In this document: one piece after another, positions 23,378 to 32,173 of the stretch | Layout: every line of letters begins with the position of its first letter | How positions within the stretch are numbered: position 1 is the first letter of the stretch | Assembly (NCBI GenBank): GCA_023418475.1 | Contig: JAEZZO010000064.1 | Coordinates: forward strand, 29,898 to 93,897 | From: Bacillota bacterium | GTDB lineage: Bacteria > Bacillota > Clostridia > Lachnospirales > Lachnospiraceae | Reading direction: 5' to 3' | DNA: 64,000 nt | The notes under the pieces: model-generated | Database searches by the model: none | What the model was told of the DNA's origin: nothing | The model's input: only the letters and a program-made list of their open reading frames with translations | Translations under genes and position numbers: made by a program

Positions 23378-25594
23378 ATGTCTGAGGTGATCGAAGGATA
23401 TATTGGACATATTGTGTTCCGGAATGATGAGAATGGATATACAGTTTTGAGTCTTCAAGTGGATCAGGAGGAAGTTACCTGTGTCGGCAGTTTTCCTTTT
23501 ATCAGCGAAGGTGAACTTATTAGGGCTTTGGGAAGCTATACGGATCATGCAGTATATGGTCAGCAGTTTCAGGTAGAAAGTTATGAGATAAAAGATCCGG
23601 AAGGTATGTTATCAGTAGAACGATATTTGAGTTCGGGAGCGATTAAAGGAATTGGAGCATCCTTAGCGGCACGAATTGTCAAGAAGTTTAAGGAAGATAC
23701 CTTCCGTATTATAGAAGAGGAACCGGAACGCCTTTCTGAGATTAAAGGTATCAGCGATAGGATGTCAAGAGACATTTACCGTCAGTTCGAAGAAAAAAGG
23801 GATATGCGCAGTGCGATGCTTTTCCTGCAACAATATAATATAACAGGTAATCTGGCTGTTAAAATATTTTCGGAATACGGAAAGAGAATGTACGACATAT
23901 TAAAGGAAAACCCATATCGTCTTGCGGAGGATATTAGTGGAATAGGGTTTAAAACAGCAGATGATATAGCAAAAAGAATGGGCATTGGTCAGACCTCGGA
24001 GTACAGAATGAAAGCAGGTATCTTATACGTACTTTTACAGGCAAGCGGAGAAGGACATGTATATCTGCCGGAGACGGAGCTGCGTGCGAGATCCGGGGCG
24101 CTTTTGTATGCGCCGGAAGATGCTATCCAAAGACAGATTATGGAACTCACACTAGAGAAGAAAATTATAATAAAGGAAACAAAGGATGAAAAATTAATTT
24201 ATTCTTCTTTGTTTTATTATATGGAACTAAATACCGCAAGGATGCTGCATGACTTAAACATTCGATATGAAACTAATCCGGCTAGTGTCCAGAGTAGAAT
24301 TAATGCTATCGAAAAGCAATTTAAGATAGAGCTTGACGATCATCAGAAAGCAGCTGTTTCCGAGGCAGCTGGAAACGGTCTCTTAATTGTAACCGGAGGA
24401 CCGGGAACCGGTAAAACGACTACGATTAATTCAATCATCCGGTACTTTGAAACAGAGGGATTGGATATATTACTGGCGGCTCCTACCGGACGAGCAGCCA
24501 AGCGTATGTCAGAAACAACAGGTCATGAAGCTAAAACGATACACAGGCTGTTAGAATTATCGAAGCTTGGTGAAGAACAGGAAAATAAATTTTCTTTTGA
24601 GAGAAACGAAATGAATCCGCTTGAAACAGATGTTTTAATAATAGATGAGATGTCGATGGTTGATATAAGCCTGATGCATTCGCTATTAAAAGCGGTCATT
24701 GTCGGGACGAGATTAATCCTAGTAGGAGATGTCAATCAGCTTCCAAGTGTTGGGCCCGGAAATGTATTGAAGGATATTATTAATTCTCGATGCTTTAATA
24801 TTGTAGAACTGACTAAAATATTTCGACAGGCTGCGGATAGTGATATTATCGTGAATGCCCATAAAATAAATGCCGGAGAGCAAATTAAACTGGATAATAA
24901 AAGCAGAGATTTCTTCTTCTTAAAACGTGACGATGCAAGCGTAATAACTGCAGTTATGATTAATTTGATTAAAAATAAACTGCCCGGATATGTGAAGGCC
25001 ACACCCTTTGATATCCAGGTGCTTACTCCTATGCGAAAAGGAGAGCTTGGTGTGGAACGGTTAAATCAGATTCTACAGCAGGCTCTTAATCCTCCATCGA
25101 AAGAAAAACACGAGAAGGAGCACCATGATATTATCTTTCGTGAAGGAGATAAGGTTATGCAAATTAAAAACAACTATCAGATCGCCTGGGAGATACGTAA
25201 TAAATTCGGAAGCACAATTCAATCAGGGACCGGTGTATTTAATGGGGATGCAGGGGAAATCAAAGAAATAAATACGTTTTCAGAGCATCTTATGGTGGAA
25301 TTTGATGACAACCGTTTCGTTGATTATAGCTTCAGTCAGTTAGAGGAACTTGAGCTGGCTTATGCAATTACAATTCATAAATCACAGGGAAGTGAATATC
25401 CTGCTGTTATTCTGCCTATATTAGATGGCCCAAAGCTCTTATTCAACCGTAATTTGCTTTATACAGCGGTAACCAGGGCAAAAAGCTGTGTAACGATTGT
25501 TGGGAATGAAGGTATACTGCAGTTTATGATTGATAATAAAAGTGAGCAGAAAAGGTATAGTGGACTGGGAAACCGTATTAAAGAACTAGGTTAG
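23378..25594 (+). CDS. recD2: ATP-dependent RecD2 helicase
   Basis: A 738-residue SF1B 5'-3' DNA helicase of the RecD2/YrrC type, found in bacteria without RecBCD. An N-terminal OB-like domain is followed by helix-hairpin-helix repeats (about residues 85-200). Walker A GGPGTGKTTT, Walker B IIDEMSMVD, motif III GDVNQLPSVGPG and motif VI ITIHKSQGSEYP/YTAVTRAK are all intact. GGAGG at 23368-23372 supports ATG 23378. It is implicated in repair and replication stress. Confidence 0.95.
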   Translation: MSEVIEGYIGHIVFRNDENGYTVLSLQVDQEEVTCVGSFPFISEGELIRALGSYTDHAVYGQQFQVESYEIKDPEGMLSVERYLSSGAIKGIGASLAARIVKKFKEDTFRIIEEEPERLSEIKGISDRMSRDIYRQFEEKRDMRSAMLFLQQYNITGNLAVKIFSEYGKRMYDILKENPYRLAEDISGIGFKTADDIAKRMGIGQTSEYRMKAGILYVLLQASGEGHVYLPETELRARSGALLYAPEDAIQRQIMELTLEKKIIIKETKDEKLIYSSLFYYMELNTARMLHDLNIRYETNPASVQSRINAIEKQFKIELDDHQKAAVSEAAGNGLLIVTGGPGTGKTTTINSIIRYFETEGLDILLAAPTGRAAKRMSETTGHEAKTIHRLLELSKLGEEQENKFSFERNEMNPLETDVLIIDEMSMVDISLMHSLLKAVIVGTRLILVGDVNQLPSVGPGNVLKDIINSRCFNIVELTKIFRQAADSDIIVNAHKINAGEQIKLDNKSRDFFFLKRDDASVITAVMINLIKNKLPGYVKATPFDIQVLTPMRKGELGVERLNQILQQALNPPSKEKHEKEHHDIIFREGDKVMQIKNNYQIAWEIRNKFGSTIQSGTGVFNGDAGEIKEINTFSEHLMVEFDDNRFVDYSFSQLEELELAYAITIHKSQGSEYPAVILPILDGPKLLFNRNLLYTAVTRAKSCVTIVGNEGILQFMIDNKSEQKRYSGLGNRIKELG

Positions 25595-25595
25595 T

Positions 25596-26483
25596 TTAAT
25601 GACTGATATATTTTAAGGTCTCCATCCCTTCCTTTATTAAATGTGCAATGTCATGATTGTGAGCACGGCACATTCTTTTTAAACCATATAGTTGATTAGG
25701 ATCATGACCGATTAGATTTACCCCGTAGGTGCAGGAAAGGGTAGCTTTATAACCAAGTTTCTTCAAAATTTCTTCTGTATTATTATTATATTTCCCATAT
25801 GGATAGGTAAAGGTACTTGGCATGGTATTCAGCATATGTTCAATTCTGTCCTGGAAAGTGACAACATCATCCGTAATTGCTTTCTCGTAGCAGGTTAGAG
25901 ATTCATTGCTTTTTTGAGCACAGCCAAACCTCTCATTACAAATTTTATGCATATTATAGGTATGATTTTGGATTTCCACAAGTCCGGAATTTTCCATTTC
26001 TTTTATTTGATCCCAGGTTACGTGAGCATAATTCACATTTGTATCATTTACGAGGGAGAAATCGTCCGTAGATTTACCGACAATGGATAATACAATCTTC
26101 ATTTTATATTTCTTTAATAAAGGGAAGACATTTTTATAGGTGCTCAGATAACCATCGTCAAAGGATAGAATAATGGGATTATCGGGTAATTTATTGTCAT
26201 GATAGACATAATCAATTAATTCAGACATCGTTATTGTATTATAGTTATTCTTAGATAAGTATTTTAAATCACTTTCAAATTCATAGGGGCTTATAACATC
26301 CTTACCAAGGCGGTTATTTTTAACCTGATGATACATGATAATGGGAACACTTATGGTCAGCTTACGGGAAGAGACGCTATAGATTTTAGCGGCATCTCTT
26401 ATAATAGAAACTGCTAGGAATAGAAATATAACGGAAAATATTAGGTACTTAATATAATTTTTATACTCAGAATCTTTTAACAT
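25596..26483 (-). CDS. Membrane-anchored polysaccharide deacetylase
   Basis: A 295-residue carbohydrate esterase 4 (NodB homology) protein with one N-terminal membrane anchor (about residues 14-32). The motif order is intact: MYHQV, SFDDGY with the metal-binding Asp, an H-x3-H pair in QNHTYNMH, and the TYPYGKYN motif. It should remove N-acetyl groups from peptidoglycan or another wall glycan outside the membrane. AGGTGA upstream favours ATG 26483 over the in-frame GTG at 26492. It is convergent with recD2, with only one base between stop codons, and no separate terminator is visible. Confidence 0.9.
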   Translation of the reverse strand: MLKDSEYKNYIKYLIFSVIFLFLAVSIIRDAAKIYSVSSRKLTISVPIIMYHQVKNNRLGKDVISPYEFESDLKYLSKNNYNTITMSELIDYVYHDNKLPDNPIILSFDDGYLSTYKNVFPLLKKYKMKIVLSIVGKSTDDFSLVNDTNVNYAHVTWDQIKEMENSGLVEIQNHTYNMHKICNERFGCAQKSNESLTCYEKAITDDVVTFQDRIEHMLNTMPSTFTYPYGKYNNNTEEILKKLGYKATLSCTYGVNLIGHDPNQLYGLKRMCRAHNHDIAHLIKEGMETLKYISH

Positions 26484-26785
26484 TTTTATCACCTGAATTT
26501 TTTATGTGTTATAAGTATATGTCTTTAATTTTATAATTTAACTTAAAATAAAAAATAATGCTAAATTTTAGAAGCATAAATGATAGAAGATAGTAATATA
26601 ATCAATATTTGAAAATATATACTATATACACAGCCTGAAATATGACATGTCAGAGAAAAGTAAGCGGTTCTTAGGGTATCTTTAAGATTATTCTAATTTA
26701 ATAGTGCAATCCATTGAAAAATAAGGTATAATTATTAAAACTGAATAAGAGAATATATATTATCAAATATAATCCGGAGGAAAAT
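26484..26785. other. Divergent intergenic region, deacetylase to nucleotidyltransferase
   Basis: About 300 very AT-rich bases that must hold divergent promoters. I see no -35/-10 pair with proper spacing and no RNA. Confidence 0.5.
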
Positions 26786-27700
26786 ATGTTAAAAGAAACA
26801 TCGTTAGTTATCATGGCAGCGGGAATGGGTAGCAGATATGGTGGAATAAAACAGCTGGAACCGGTTGGCCCGAGCGGTGAAATCATCATGGATTATTCCA
26901 TTTATGATGCTATAGAAGCCGGCTTTAATAAAGTGGTATTTATTCTACGGAAGGATCTGGAGAAGGATTTCAAAGAGATAATCGGTAACAGAATTGAAAA
27001 AATAATTAAAGTAGAGTATGTATTTCAGGAACTTGATGCTCTTCCGGCAGGTTTTTCTAAACCAGAAGGAAGAACAAAGCCATGGGGAACCGGACAGGCT
27101 GTTTTATGCTGTAAGAATATCGTAAAAGAGCCATTTGCCGTTATTAACGCGGATGATTATTATGGAAAAGAAGCCTTTAAGATTGTACATGAATTTTTAT
27201 GTAACACATTTGAGCAGAGTAACCAGTATTGTATGGCAGGTTTTATATTGGGCAATACCTTAAGCGAGAATGGGGCTGTAACACGTGGTGTATGCAGGGC
27301 TGACGCAAAAGGTAAGCTTGCAGATATTGTTGAAACAGCAGGAATTGTTCCGATGGGTGAATACGCATCTGCAAAGAACAGTGCGGGAGAAGCATATAAA
27401 ATAGATCTTAACAGCATTGTTTCAATGAATATGTGGGGATTTAAGCCGGGGCTGTTTGAGGAGCTTGATAAAGATTTCGTAAAATTCTTATCCCATTTAG
27501 AGCAGGGTGAATTGAAAAAAGAATTTTTATTGCCTTCCATAGTCGGAGAAATGGTAAAGGATGGTAAGGTGGAGGTATCAGTCTTAAAAACCTCTGACCG
27601 TTGGTTTGGTGTTACCTATAAGGAAGATAAGGAAGCTGTAGTAAAATCCATTCAGGCGTTGATTGAAAAGGGAATATATCCAAGCAGATTATTTCAATAA
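26786..27700 (+). CDS. Sugar-phosphate nucleotidyltransferase family protein
   Basis: A 304-residue nucleotidyltransferase-fold protein. The N terminus SLVIMAAGMGSRYGGIKQL is the nucleotide-binding G-x-G-x-R loop. PWGTGQAVLCCKN and the metal-binding INADDYYG segment match the sugar-nucleotide pyrophosphorylase family. It would transfer a nucleotide to a sugar phosphate (or similar small phosphate), but the substrate cannot be read from the sequence. GGAGG precedes ATG 26786. The comF gene lies 155 bases downstream on the same strand. Confidence 0.85.
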   Translation: MLKETSLVIMAAGMGSRYGGIKQLEPVGPSGEIIMDYSIYDAIEAGFNKVVFILRKDLEKDFKEIIGNRIEKIIKVEYVFQELDALPAGFSKPEGRTKPWGTGQAVLCCKNIVKEPFAVINADDYYGKEAFKIVHEFLCNTFEQSNQYCMAGFILGNTLSENGAVTRGVCRADAKGKLADIVETAGIVPMGEYASAKNSAGEAYKIDLNSIVSMNMWGFKPGLFEELDKDFVKFLSHLEQGELKKEFLLPSIVGEMVKDGKVEVSVLKTSDRWFGVTYKEDKEAVVKSIQALIEKGIYPSRLFQ

Positions 27701-27854
27701 GTGATCGCGGTGACAAGATAAAATTGCAGGCAGTTATGGCTGATATAGTATCGCAGATATGCAGTTGGTCATTGGAAAAGGTATATGTTTTTCACGATAC
27801 GAATGGATGAGTGATCCAGGAACAATATTTCTGGTAATAGAATAGGAGAATTTT

Positions 27855-28577
27855 TTGTTTCAGACGATTCTTGATATTATATATCCGGTAAGATGCCCTA
27901 TCTGCGGAGAGATTGTAATTCCGAAAGAGGAAAAAATATGTTATCTTTGCAGAAGAAGGCTTCCCTATGTTATTGGAGCAAGATGCATGAAATGCAGTAA
28001 ACCTCTGGAGTTCGAAGAAAAGGAATATTGCGGTGACTGTGAACGAAAGAATTATCATTTTGACAGAGGATATGCTGTATGGGTTTATAATAATGATTTA
28101 AAGCATTCTATTTCGAATTACAAATATCATAGTAAAAAAGAATATGCAAAGTTTTATATTGAAGAAATGGTAAGGCTATATGCTTTATCCATTCAAAAAT
28201 TAAATCCGGATGTCATTGTACCGGTTCCTATTCATAAGAGTAAATATCGTGAAAGAGGTTATAACCAGGCTGACATTCTTGCACAGGGTATTGGAAAAGA
28301 ACTTGGTTTTCCTGTGCTCTCACAGCTGTTGATACGAAATAAGAAAACACTCCCGCAGAAAAAGTTAAATGATAAAGAACGTTTGCATAATCTGGAGGAG
28401 GCATTTCTTTATAACGAAGTGGCGGCGAGTCGTTACACGAAGAAAATAAATAGAGTTTTACTTATCGATGATATCTACACAACAGGAAGTACAATTGAAG
28501 CTTGTACCAATATATTAAAATCGAATGGTATTACAAAAGTATATTTTCTTGTTTTATGTATAGGAAAAGGTTTTTAA
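27855..28577 (+). CDS. comF: ComF-family phosphoribosyltransferase-like protein
   Basis: A 240-residue ComF homologue. The N-terminal zinc finger has CPICGE, CYLCRRR, CMKCSKPL and CGDC. The C-terminal phosphoribosyltransferase fold has the PRPP loop RVLLIDDIYTTGST. ComF takes part in DNA uptake in competent bacteria but is also widespread in bacteria not known to be competent. The start is TTG 27855, six bases after AGGAG; no ATG fits the N terminus. A YvyF-like gene follows, the comF-yvyF neighbourhood known from Bacillus. Confidence 0.9.
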   Translation: MFQTILDIIYPVRCPICGEIVIPKEEKICYLCRRRLPYVIGARCMKCSKPLEFEEKEYCGDCERKNYHFDRGYAVWVYNNDLKHSISNYKYHSKKEYAKFYIEEMVRLYALSIQKLNPDVIVPVPIHKSKYRERGYNQADILAQGIGKELGFPVLSQLLIRNKKTLPQKKLNDKERLHNLEEAFLYNEVAASRYTKKINRVLLIDDIYTTGSTIEACTNILKSNGITKVYFLVLCIGKGF

Positions 28578-28611
28578 TTAAAAGTGTGAAGAATGTCATT
28601 CTCACTCAATA

Positions 28612-28662
28612 AGTTTGTGTCTGCGCTGTGCACACAAACTGGAATGTGAAAAAACAGCGCAG
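28612..28662 (+). ncRNA. Candidate regulatory pseudoknot, copy B (yvyF leader)
   Basis: AGTTTGTGT (28612-28620) pairs perfectly with ACACAAACT (28632-28640). The enclosed CTGCGCTG (28621-28628) is an exact complement of CAGCGCAG (28655-28662). The last strand ends four bases before the Shine-Dalgarno GGGG of the yvyF-like gene. Relative to copy A, stem 1 shows one compensatory pair (A-T to G-C) and is two pairs longer, supporting a conserved structure. Confidence 0.65.
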
Positions 28663-28677
28663 AAATGGGGATAAGTT

Positions 28678-29109
28678 ATGGAAGTGAGAAATTGTAAAAG
28701 CTGTGGAAGACTTTTTAATTATATGGCCGGACCGCCTTTGTGTCCCTCGTGTATTGCAGCTTTGGATGCTAAATTTGATGAAGTAAAGGAATACGTATAT
28801 GACCATCCGCGAGTAGGAATTCAAGAGGTATCGGAGGAGATGGGGGTATCGATTTCTCAGATAAAGCAGTGGATTCGTGAGGAAAGATTATCTTTTGCAG
28901 AGGATTCCATGATTGGTCTGGAATGTGAAGGCTGTGGAGTTATAATTAAGACAGGTAGATTTTGTAAGTCTTGTAAGGATAAACTTGCGAAAGGATTTAC
29001 CGATTTATACCCTGTGGATAAACAATTGCAGCAAAAGCAAAAAGATTCCCGTGAAAATCCTAAGATGCGTTTTTTGGATCCCCACGGGAATAAGAAAGAT
29101 TTGAATTGA
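28678..29109 (+). CDS. yvyF: Flagellar operon regulator, YvyF-like
   Basis: A 143-residue protein of the flagellar operon (YvyF, TIGR03826-like) family. An N-terminal zinc ribbon (CKSCGRLF and CPSC) is followed by a helix-turn-helix segment (VGIQEVSEEMGVSISQIKQWIREERL). A second ribbon (CEGCGVII and CKSCKDKL) and a basic tail complete the protein. It probably acts on DNA or on protein partners in flagellar gene control, though its exact role is unsettled. It lies 100 bases after comF, as in Bacillus, and its leader contains the candidate pseudoknot. Confidence 0.8.
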   Translation: MEVRNCKSCGRLFNYMAGPPLCPSCIAALDAKFDEVKEYVYDHPRVGIQEVSEEMGVSISQIKQWIREERLSFAEDSMIGLECEGCGVIIKTGRFCKSCKDKLAKGFTDLYPVDKQLQQKQKDSRENPKMRFLDPHGNKKDLN

Positions 29110-29124
29110 ATTATCGTACGGTGC

Positions 29125-29964
29125 TTATGAGATGATTCGGATACCATCCCCGGTAATCTCTATAGCACCTGTTTTATATAGTTTACCGATCGCTCTTTTG
29201 AATGCATTCTTACTGAGTTTAAATTCTTCTTTTATAGCTTCCGGAGAAGAATTGTCATGAAACGGCATAAAACCTCCGGCAGCAGTTATTTTTTTAAAAA
29301 TCATCTCAGCGTCCTGATCCATCTGAAGGAAGGATTTTTCACGAAGACTCAAAGTGAGCTTACCGTCCGGACGGACATCGATAACGCGCGCGTGCACAGT
29401 ATCACCTATTTTTACGGAAGAAAACAGTTCGTTTTTAGGAAGCATAGCGGAATACTGGTTATCAACAGCAACGAACATGCCAAAAGCTTCAATTTCTTCA
29501 TATACCGTACCGGTGACCATATCATTTTTTTTGTAACAGGAGCCAGTTGAAAGAAGATCATAAACCTTCATTGTAGCGCAGAGGCGCTTACTTTTATCTA
29601 CGTAAAGCGTAACTAAAACGGAATTACCCTCTTCGATCTTAGCGGTCTGTTCTTTAAACGGAAGCAGAAGATCCTTTAACAATCCCCAATCTAGAAAAGC
29701 ACCGATATTGTTTACTTCTTTTACCTTCAGCAGAGCTAATTTTCCGATTGTTACCGGAACCTGCGCAGTTGTGGCAATAATACGATCTTCTGAATCCTTA
29801 TAAATGAATACCTTTAACTGATCTCCCGGAACGGTACCTTCTGGTACCTCCTTCTTAGGAAGCAGCACCGTATTATTCTTATCTTCGCCGGGTGCAGCCA
29901 GATATAGACCAAAGTCCGCTTTTTTAATAACCTCAAGAGTCTGGTATTTCCCTAATTCTATCAT
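29125..29964 (-). CDS. cvfB: S1 RNA-binding protein CvfB
   Basis: A 279-residue CvfB/YitL-family protein with several S1-like OB folds and a C-terminal winged helix (EEFKLSKNAFKRAIGKLYKTGAIEI). The family binds RNA and affects virulence-factor expression in Staphylococcus aureus; its target here is unknown. The ATG at 29964, nine bases after AAAGGA, is preferred over an upstream in-frame TTG. It is convergent with the yvyF-like gene (15 bases apart). Upstream lies a large palindromic element. Confidence 0.9.
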   Translation of the reverse strand: MIELGKYQTLEVIKKADFGLYLAAPGEDKNNTVLLPKKEVPEGTVPGDQLKVFIYKDSEDRIIATTAQVPVTIGKLALLKVKEVNNIGAFLDWGLLKDLLLPFKEQTAKIEEGNSVLVTLYVDKSKRLCATMKVYDLLSTGSCYKKNDMVTGTVYEEIEAFGMFVAVDNQYSAMLPKNELFSSVKIGDTVHARVIDVRPDGKLTLSLREKSFLQMDQDAEMIFKKITAAGGFMPFHDNSSPEAIKEEFKLSKNAFKRAIGKLYKTGAIEITGDGIRIIS

Positions 29965-29998
29965 AATAACAATTCCTTTCAAAAAAAAGATTATTTAG

Positions 29999-30214
29999 GA
30001 TTCGAGTGCCAAAAGTCATAATTAATTATTGAATATGACTGCTATATATTCTACTAATATAATTTTTGATGACTTTACACTCGAATCTTATTTAGGTAAT
30101 TGCGAAACTCATAAAATATATTAATTGTATAGACAGAAAGCACATGTTATGGAGCGGAGGAATATGTACTTTCTGCATAAACAATATGAATAACTATATA
30201 GTTTCGCAATTTCC
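29999..30214. repeat. Palindromic intergenic element E1 (two modules)
   Basis: Module 1: GATTCGAGTG (29999-30008) pairs with CACTCGAATC (30078-30087), with further pairing of AAAGTCAT and ATGACTTT. Module 2: AATTGCGAAACT (30098-30109) pairs with AGTTTCGCAATT (30200-30211) and encloses CAGAAAG/CTTTCTG. Module order and core sequences recur at 32020-32132. It fills the gap between the acyl-ACP thioesterase 3' end and the cvfB 5' end. Confidence 0.8.
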
Positions 30215-30285
30215 TAAGAAGATTATTAAATAATTCTATTAAATTTATAAAACATTTTTGCAGATGTTGGTATTTACTATTTAGC

Positions 30286-31002
30286 TTATATCTTATATAT
30301 CCCCTTAAAATTAAGTATGGAATAAGGCTTTTTGTCCTGGTCTGCCAGTATTACAGTGATTTCATCCTCCTCCTTTGCTATCAGAGGAGTAATCCGATCA
30401 CACACTACAGCCTGCATCCGGTATTCGACACGTAAGGAGAGTACCTCAAAGTTATCAGGGAGATATTCTTCAGCCATCTTAATATATTGCCCGTTATTAA
30501 CATGATGATACGAATCTATATTAGATTTGATTACAGAAAAAGGAGGAAATTCTTCCGAATTGGCTGGAATTCTGATTTTTCGTTCCAAATGATCCATGGG
30601 ATAGGGGGGTTCTAATTCATATCCGGCGTGATCGGCTGGAATTCTGACTGGTTTACCTTCCTCTGCATCAATGTAAACCCAGATTGAGTTAGCGACAGCG
30701 AGAACACTCTCTTCATAATTCTTCATAATAAAATTGCGATAGCCGTAAAATCCTTTAAAATCGTAAGCCCAGGTTCCAACGGTGATAACATCGGCAAGTC
30801 GTGCAGGAGCTAAAATTTGAAGCTGCCAGCTGCTCAGCAGCCAAACCCTGCTGTTATTCTGCAAATAAGAAAGGCCTCTGTGTATATCCTCTGACTGAAA
30901 CGTACTGCAATCCTGGAAATAATTTATAATAGAAGAACATGGCAGTTCTCCTGTTTTGTGATTAAGTTCACTATATCTTACTCTACTGTTAAAACTGTAC
31001 AT
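30286..31002 (-). CDS. Acyl-ACP thioesterase
   Basis: A 238-residue acyl-ACP thioesterase (FatA/FatB-like, double hotdog fold) that releases fatty acids from acyl carrier protein. The N-terminal hotdog has YSELNHKTGELP and the helical segment IHRGLSYLQ. The second hotdog holds IDSYHHVNNGQYIKMAEEYLP, carrying the catalytic Asp/His/Asn cluster. Bacterial members of this size are common in Clostridia. The chain-length preference cannot be inferred. It is a single gene on the minus strand. Confidence 0.9.
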   Translation of the reverse strand: MYSFNSRVRYSELNHKTGELPCSSIINYFQDCSTFQSEDIHRGLSYLQNNSRVWLLSSWQLQILAPARLADVITVGTWAYDFKGFYGYRNFIMKNYEESVLAVANSIWVYIDAEEGKPVRIPADHAGYELEPPYPMDHLERKIRIPANSEEFPPFSVIKSNIDSYHHVNNGQYIKMAEEYLPDNFEVLSLRVEYRMQAVVCDRITPLIAKEEDEITVILADQDKKPYSILNFKGIYKI

Positions 31003-31251
31003 AAAACATCTGGCCTTTCATCATTGAAAATAATTATAGAAATGTTGGTATAATACATCTTATTAAGTGCTGCGATCACGAAGCGCAGGTAAATTACCTT
31101 ATACATATCATGATGATTATAACATCTATTTACCAGTTTATATAGTATATTTTTGAATTAGTCGACATTTTATGCTTTTACTTAAAAATGCTGGTATTAT
31201 TCTGGCAGATTTGTTATAATAAACTTGATTGAAAAGAGGAGGGATAATTGA

Positions 31252-31842
31252 TTGGACTCGATAGAGTATTATAATCAGAACGCAGCAGATTATTTTGAGA
31301 AGACGGTAGATATTGATATGCAGGAGCAATATGACTGCTTTGTTCATTTGCTCTCAGAGGAAGGCAGTGTATTGGATCTTGGGTGTGGATCAGGCAGGGA
31401 CAGTGCATATTTCATTTCTCGCGGCTTTGATGTAACTGCAATGGATGCTTCTGATGGAATGTGTGATTTAGCAAGCATACATATCGGACAAGATGTATTA
31501 AAATTAACGTTTGAAGAAATGGATTTTAATGAAGTTTTTGATGGAATATGGGCTTGTGCATCATTACTGCATGTTCCTAGCAGTGAGATAGATTGCATAT
31601 TCAGTAAGGTAGTGAAAAGCTTAAAATTTAACGGTATTTTATTCATGTCATTCAAATATGGTGACTTTGAAGGCGAAAGAGATGGAAGATACTATACGGA
31701 TTACCAGACAAGAACACTAAAAGATCTGTTTGCTAGACATGGAGATCTGGAAGTTATAGATATACAAAAGTGCGAATCCTTAAAGCTAAATGACGATACA
31801 ATCTGGATTTATGCGATTGTACGAAGAATAGAACAGGAGTAG
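31252..31842 (+). CDS. Class I SAM-dependent methyltransferase
   Basis: A 196-residue class I methyltransferase. The AdoMet-binding motif I VLDLGCGSGRDSAYF is at about residues 41-55, followed by VTAMDAS (motif II acidic residue) and the WACASLLHVP motif of the Methyltransf_25/11 group. The substrate is unknown. The start is TTG 31252, about eight bases after GAGGAGGG (31236-31243), and an upstream TATAAT lies at 31215-31220. It is followed by a good terminator. Confidence 0.85.
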   Translation: MDSIEYYNQNAADYFEKTVDIDMQEQYDCFVHLLSEEGSVLDLGCGSGRDSAYFISRGFDVTAMDASDGMCDLASIHIGQDVLKLTFEEMDFNEVFDGIWACASLLHVPSSEIDCIFSKVVKSLKFNGILFMSFKYGDFEGERDGRYYTDYQTRTLKDLFARHGDLEVIDIQKCESLKLNDDTIWIYAIVRRIEQE

Positions 31843-31922
31843 ATATTCCAAGTATTAAGATAAAATGAAGGTAAGTATACTTGCTGTTATCTGCTCTTAC
31901 TGCTTCACATAGGTGAATAAAA

Positions 31923-31957
31923 ATGACAATGATTGTAAATAATCATTGTCATATTTT
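31923..31957 (+). terminator. Intrinsic terminator after the methyltransferase gene
   Basis: ATGACAATGATT (31923-31934) pairs with AATCATTGTCAT (31941-31952), followed by ATTTTA. Confidence 0.82.
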
Positions 31958-32019
31958 AAATAAGCGATTATTTCCACTGGTAAAAAAATTGGATATAACA
32001 AAATAATAACTTATAGGCT

Positions 32020-32135
32020 TTGAGTGTAAAGTTCTCAATTTTAGGCTTTCGATACTAGAATCCTTATAGACAGTTGCGAAACAATATAGTTGTTTGAAAT
32101 GTATTTAATAATATATTTCTTGCGTTTCGCAATTA
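32020..32135. repeat. Palindromic intergenic element E2 (partner of E1)
   Basis: GAGTGTAAAGT at about 32022-32032 matches 11 bases of the complement of the E1 module 1 right arm. TTGCGAAAC (32074-32082) pairs with GTTTCGCAA (32124-32132), the same core as E1 module 2. The rest of the roughly 330-base gap upstream of trxB is AT-rich with no gene. Confidence 0.7.
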
Positions 32136-32173
32136 CTAAAATAATATACTTAAAATAACAGGAGGAAATTAAG

